DNA of 64,000 nt, from the NCBI GenBank assembly GCA_963662155.1, contig OY759266.1:55113510-55177509 (forward strand). The letters run 5' to 3'. Below, piece after piece: positions 55,801 through 61,800 of this stretch (positions are counted from its first letter, which is position 1; each line of letters opens with the position of its first letter). The notes under the pieces are model-generated. The model was given only the letters and a program-made list of their open reading frames with translations. It did not search any database and was not told the origin of the DNA. Position numbers and translations under genes: made by a program. The DNA comes from Lamellibrachia columna. Its lineage: Eukaryota > Annelida > Polychaeta > Sabellida > Siboglinidae.

Positions 55801-58800
55801 CAGGTCTGTGAACCCTCCAGAATGCTACTTACCCCAAGTATGTGAACCTTCCAGAATGCCTCTTACCCCAGGTATGTGAACCCTTCAGAATGCCACTTAC
55901 CCCAGGTCTGTGAACCCTCCAGAATGTAACTTACCCCAGGTCTGTGAACCCTCCAGAATGCCCTCTCCTGACTGTCAAACACAGCTTTGTCAGCCTTCTT
56001 CCGTTCCTTTCCCAGTCTGTGGCACAAACATCCCATAAATGATAAATTTTTACATCAATAATGGTATTACAAATTAATAAAATACTGGCTTTTGATGTCT
56101 TTATGGGGAGCAACACGACAATGCAACTTTGTTACCTTATACATAACAACGGTAGTTGTAGGCTTACACTTGAAATGTGAACTGGAGCATCTTGGAACAT
56201 TGGGGGTGTGACGTCATTTCTAAATGGACATGTTGTTGCCATCTCAGTCATTTCATATTTATTTACTTATATCAATCAAACAAAATATAATTAAGTTTAC
56301 AAAACAAAATTGAAAAGACATATGTAAAGGTACATTGTTATATAGCATAGTATGCAGTCCTTGGAACTGCTCAAGGCACCTTCTCCTTCATCCCCTGGGT
56401 GAAATGTAATTACTGATATTTTGATACCAAACAACCTTTAGATATTTACATGGCCTTCAACTGCAAAGTTCACGAAATAAAAACCATTATGTTGCCAGCC
56501 GTGTTATATGTTATGTTTTTTCCAACATGTATCACTAACAGCACTGACACTGTGCCACGGCCAGTGAGCTGAAGCAGCTGAATCAACTCCTGACAGTGAT
56601 GGCAAAGTGATGGTGATGTCCAGACAGACTCCAGTGGCAGAGGTATTAGGGATACAGATTGGGGAAGGATTAGGGACCTGAACAGTGGCTTACATTCTGG
56701 GTTCCTTTGACCAGTTGCTCTAACTGTTGCTTAGCATTATGTATTTATGCACTAACAGCTCTCCAACCTTTTGCCCTCACTCATCAATCATCCGGTTATA
56801 GATTATATCAGAATTATCGACATAATGAAAATAAACGAATAAGACTGAGAATTGAGACACACACTTCAAATGAGAGTTGATGATGAGAATAGACAACAGA
56901 TGGACAAAGAGGAGAATGGCCAAGAACAAATGAGAGTTGATGATGAGAATAGACAACAGATGGACAAAGAGGAGAATGGCCAAGAACAAGATGGAAAAAA
57001 AATGTCATTGACACTGTTTGAAGAGCTGCCTCATTATAAACAGGCCAAAGAATGAAAGAATGGATCTGCTGAAATTCCTTAAATGGACATCATAATGGAT
57101 AATTATATCATACTCTTAACAGCTACTAGCTGTCAGAGAAGAAATCTCATCTACTTATGACTGCAAACTCACAAATTTTTTTACTTTTTGACCTTGACAA
57201 CTTTAAATTCTAGTTCTCGCAATCATGTTCAACTGGTCACAACTGCAATCCATACCACCGCTCATTAACCTTTGAACGTGTTCCTAGCTTGTCCAGCTAA
57301 TGAGGTCTTACTGTATTATAGTTCTTTCACAGACATGCCATGGCACAATCCCCTCTGTAATTGTCATGCGTCACTGCAAATGTCAAATGTTAGTGATATT
57401 TTATTTGACAGACTTGACAGCCATATGCATCTCACCAACTCCTAACCTTTGTCTTTCCTGCTTTGTGCACTTGAGTAATAATCACTCACTTTATTGACAA
57501 GATATTCATTTTTAAGCAGCATACTGCCTGAAGCATATTATTAACTATTATGGCTGAAAATGGTACATGTGACTGCATATTTACTAAATCTTCAAGTTTT
57601 TGCAAGAATATTCTCAAAAGGTTACACTGATTTCAATAGAACATATCTATTGGTTGTGATATTACCATGATTATTTGATCTTCTCTTTATCAGAAACTGT
57701 TATGTGGTATCAGAAACTGTCACGTGGTATCAGAAACTGTCACGTGGTATCAGAAACTGTCACGTGGTATCAGCAACTGTCATGTGGTATCAGCAACTGT
57801 CATGTGGTATCAGAAACTGTCACGTGGTATCAGCAACTGTCATGTGGTATCAGAAACTTTCATGTGGTATCAGCAACTGTCACGTGGTTTCAGAAACTGT
57901 CACGTGGTATCAGAAACTGACACGTGGTATCAGAAACTGTCTTGTGGTATCAGAAACTGTCACGTGTATCAGAAACTGTCACGTGGTACCAGAAACTGTC
58001 ATGTGGTATCAGAAACTGTCACGTGGTATCAGCAACAAAAGGTGAATACAAGCCCTGGTCATTCAGGTCACAGATATGTACATATGTGTCAACTAATTTA
58101 TTATTATTTATTGAACTACTTTATTATTATTATTTAATTATCTAATTAATTATATATATATATATTACATGTACTATAATATATATGTACATAATTTAAC
58201 AAATTTATTCATTTACTTAACTAATTAATTTTAGCACCTATGTATTTTATGTACCTCTGAATGGACTTTGTCCAGATATAGGGCACTTTATAATTGTGCT
58301 TATTATTATTATTTTAAGTAGACCTCCTACAGTAGACAACCTAACCTCCATGCTAACATGTCATTATTAATATTGATGTTGTTAACGCAACTGATGTCAC
58401 AGACATCAGTGACATTACTGATGTCACTGACACAGCTATGGTTATCTTGATGCAAACAAAACTAATTGAAAGAATTTTTACAATTAACAAAAACTGCCAC
58501 TTAATTCCAGTAAATATGTTTATGAGTACACCAGGAAAGCTCCTTTCATGGCAAGTTACACTTGCTATTTTTTATTGTAGTAAACCCAATTAGTTAACAC
58601 CAGCATGGGGCAATTGACTTGAAAAGTTCATTAATTAAATTACAATTAACTCAGAAATGTTTTAATTAAATTAAATTAACATCACACATTTCTCAGGTCA
58701 ATTAAATTAAATTAACCTCCCAAATTCTTAAATTAAATAAACAATTAATTTTAATTCAATTAACAATTAAATCATGTGTTAGCAGAAATGTTTACACATT

Positions 58801-61800
58801 TAAAAGAGTTCTAAAATCACAAGACTTTGTTGGAAAGAGATTTGTTCATACAATATTTATGTGCAAGACATTTATTCATGGGGCATTTGGTCACATTCTA
58901 AAAGTTGTGGATACTTGTTAAAAGAATTAAAAAAAAATTCTTTAAGGATTGAAAAGTTGTGGCTGAAGATTTGCAGGTTTCCTCCTATATTCAACCACCA
59001 AATTAACAAAACCAGGCAACTACATACATCATTTCTATGTACCAAGTTGTTATGCAGTGTTTTATATGAAATCATTAGGTTTCCCCTTTATACACTGACA
59101 TTTAAATACGCATACACTATTTTTTATGCATCAGCAGAACTGGCATGCTTTTGATTTAAGTTGACACTGTAAAAAGATCCTAAACTGAAGCTACATTACC
59201 TTTCTTTACATCTCCCCATTAATTGTTTTAAATAAAAAAATTGCTTAGATTTTGATATTCCTCTAGCCTACATATTTAGTAAAACCAAACAAGCCAAATA
59301 CCACAGGATTGGAGGGATGCAAATGTAACACCAATCCACAAAAAAATCCACGAAACAAGTGCAACAATTACAGACCAGTGTCACTCACCTGCCAAGTGAT
59401 TAAACTACCTGAAAGACTAATACAAGACAATTTGCTTAAAGTAGCTGACACAAACAATACTTAAACTAGCTGACACAAACAATACTTAAACTAGCTGACA
59501 CAAACAATACTTAAACTAGCTGACACAAACAATACTTAAACTAGCTGACACAAACAATATTATCAGTTGTGACCAACATGGTTTCCCAAAACAATTTCAA
59601 GCACTACTCAATTGTTAGAATGTCTACAAGACTGGACAGTAAATACAGATAACAGCGCTGAAACTTATGTAATTTACTTAGATTTTTCAAAGGCCTTTGA
59701 TACTGTACCCCATAAACGATTGATTTATAAATTAAGACAATATGGTATTAAAGGCAAAGTGCTATTATGGATCCAATCTTTCCTAGCACATAGAAGGCAG
59801 AGGGTGGTCCAAAGAAATGGTCATTCATCAGGGGAAAATGTCAGAAGTAGGGTTCCACAAGGCTCAATTCTAGGGCCATTACTATTTTTGTCATTTGTAG
59901 ATGATCTACTCGACTCAGTCAAGGCAACGGCCAAAATGTTTGCTGAGGACACAAAACTCTACTCAAAAATGTCTACATTAGCTGACTGTGAAGCTCTCCA
60001 AGATGATCTAAATAAACTGGCAGTTTGGTCAAAAACTTTGCTATTAAACAAAATAATGCCACTAAATGTGTAGTTCTCAAAATTAGACAAAGTCTCAACT
60101 ATGTATACACATTAAATGGATAAATCTTAGAAGTTATTGAAGAACAAAAAGATCTAGGAATCACCATATGTGAAAACATAAAACCAAGCACCCACATGAA
60201 ATATATTACAACTAAGGCAAACCAACGCATAGGACTAATTAAAAGATGCTTTGAAAGTAGATCGGAAAAGATAATAAAGACCTTATATGAAACAATGATA
60301 CGACCAGTGCTGGAATATGCATCGCCAGCTTGGAACCCCTTCTATAGAAAGGATATAGATGAATTGGAGAATGAGATGAGAGCGCTGAAACTCAGCACAA
60401 CACCTGTCGAATCAGTTCCTTTGGAACAGTGACAACTTGAGGTACTCACGTATGCACGCACGCACGCACGCATGCACGCACACATGCACACACGCACAAC
60501 CTTCTGGAAATGCCTGGATAACATGGACATGAACTATCAAGTTATATCAACTGCTAAATGAGCACTTAATTGAGAGTTAATTGGGAATTTGTTAATTAAA
60601 TGAACCCCTTTTGGTAAAGTTAATTAATTAAATTAAATTACGCTTTCTAGAAAAGTTTATTAAATTAACTTAATTGAGTTAATTCAATTAACAAATTAGC
60701 AATTTAAATTAACCCATGCCTAGTTAACACCATATTATGATCTTCACTTCTATATGACACTCTTGTATGAGGTGGCTGTGACAAATACCTCTGTAATATA
60801 TCACACAACCAGCACCAAAATATCAATAATAAAAAAACAACAAGACATTGTCTGTAAAGTGATTTAGCCCATCATGAATCATGTTCGTTGCTGTTAAAAT
60901 GCATAATGTGTAAATTGTTTAAGTAACAAACACAGTCAGTTTAATAAAAGAGCGAGTACTTCTATTAACTACATAATTCACTTTGATCATTAGTAAGCGA
61001 CAGTGTGAATAGTATGTAGAGCTAAACCACTTTTATCATGTCTTCACCAAATTTTTGCTAAATCCTGTGAAATATAATTTAATAGTTTATCCGATGATAT
61101 CACTAAAACTAAATAACAAGTTTGTACAAATGAATAGTGGATATTAGATACATTCAATTGTTTGCAAATTCAGTCTGAAACAAGATGAGTGAAAAAATTT
61201 AATTGATGAAGGAACATTTAAAGAAGTGACAAGAAAGCGAAAAGAAAGCGACAAGAAAGTGACGAGAAAGTGACGGGAAAGTCATAAAAAGAAAGTCACA
61301 CAAAAGAAAATCACAAAAAGAAAGTGACAAGACGGTTACACTCACCTGACCTGCTCCTCAGCCTGCATGAAGACAAAGTCCCACTTATCACAGAGAAGTT
61401 TCTTGAGTTTGGTGAAGGCGACCTGGCATGGACGGAAGGACAATGCACTCAACCAACCTGCATTTAGTTGTCATCATTTAGTTGTCATCATTTAGTTGTC
61501 ATCATGCTATCACTTTCAGAAATGGTTTCCTTCTATCTGATTATTGAATTATTGATTACTCAGGCAGCACTAGGTGTCCCTGCATCTAACGGAGGTCACT
61601 CAGATCACTGGTGCAATGGCAGACATGAATTTCTTGTGGTTCCACCACAATGTGTATATATATATATACAGATATGTGCATTTGTCATTGTCACATATTG
61701 GTAACAGAGGTAGATCCAATTACACAAAATTATATCAATTACAATTACATTTCATTTTCAATTTCAATTACAATAATACTCATAATTTTTCAAGTCAATT

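Larger units (their letters stand above)
58603..60720. mobile_element. 2.1-kb composite insertion flanked by a 12-bp direct repeat
   Basis: 'tagttaacacca' occurs at 58591-58602 and 60721-60732. Inside it the termini are inverted: gcatggggcaatt and (reversed) gcatgggttaatt. Both ends run into ttaattaaatt-rich arms. A CR1-like LINE fills the middle. Superfamily not identified; 12 bp is longer than hAT duplications. Confidence 0.65.

Noticed and set aside
57675..58145. Several 73-137-codon ORFs
   Set aside because: All are readings of the 20-bp array; no non-repeat coding signal.
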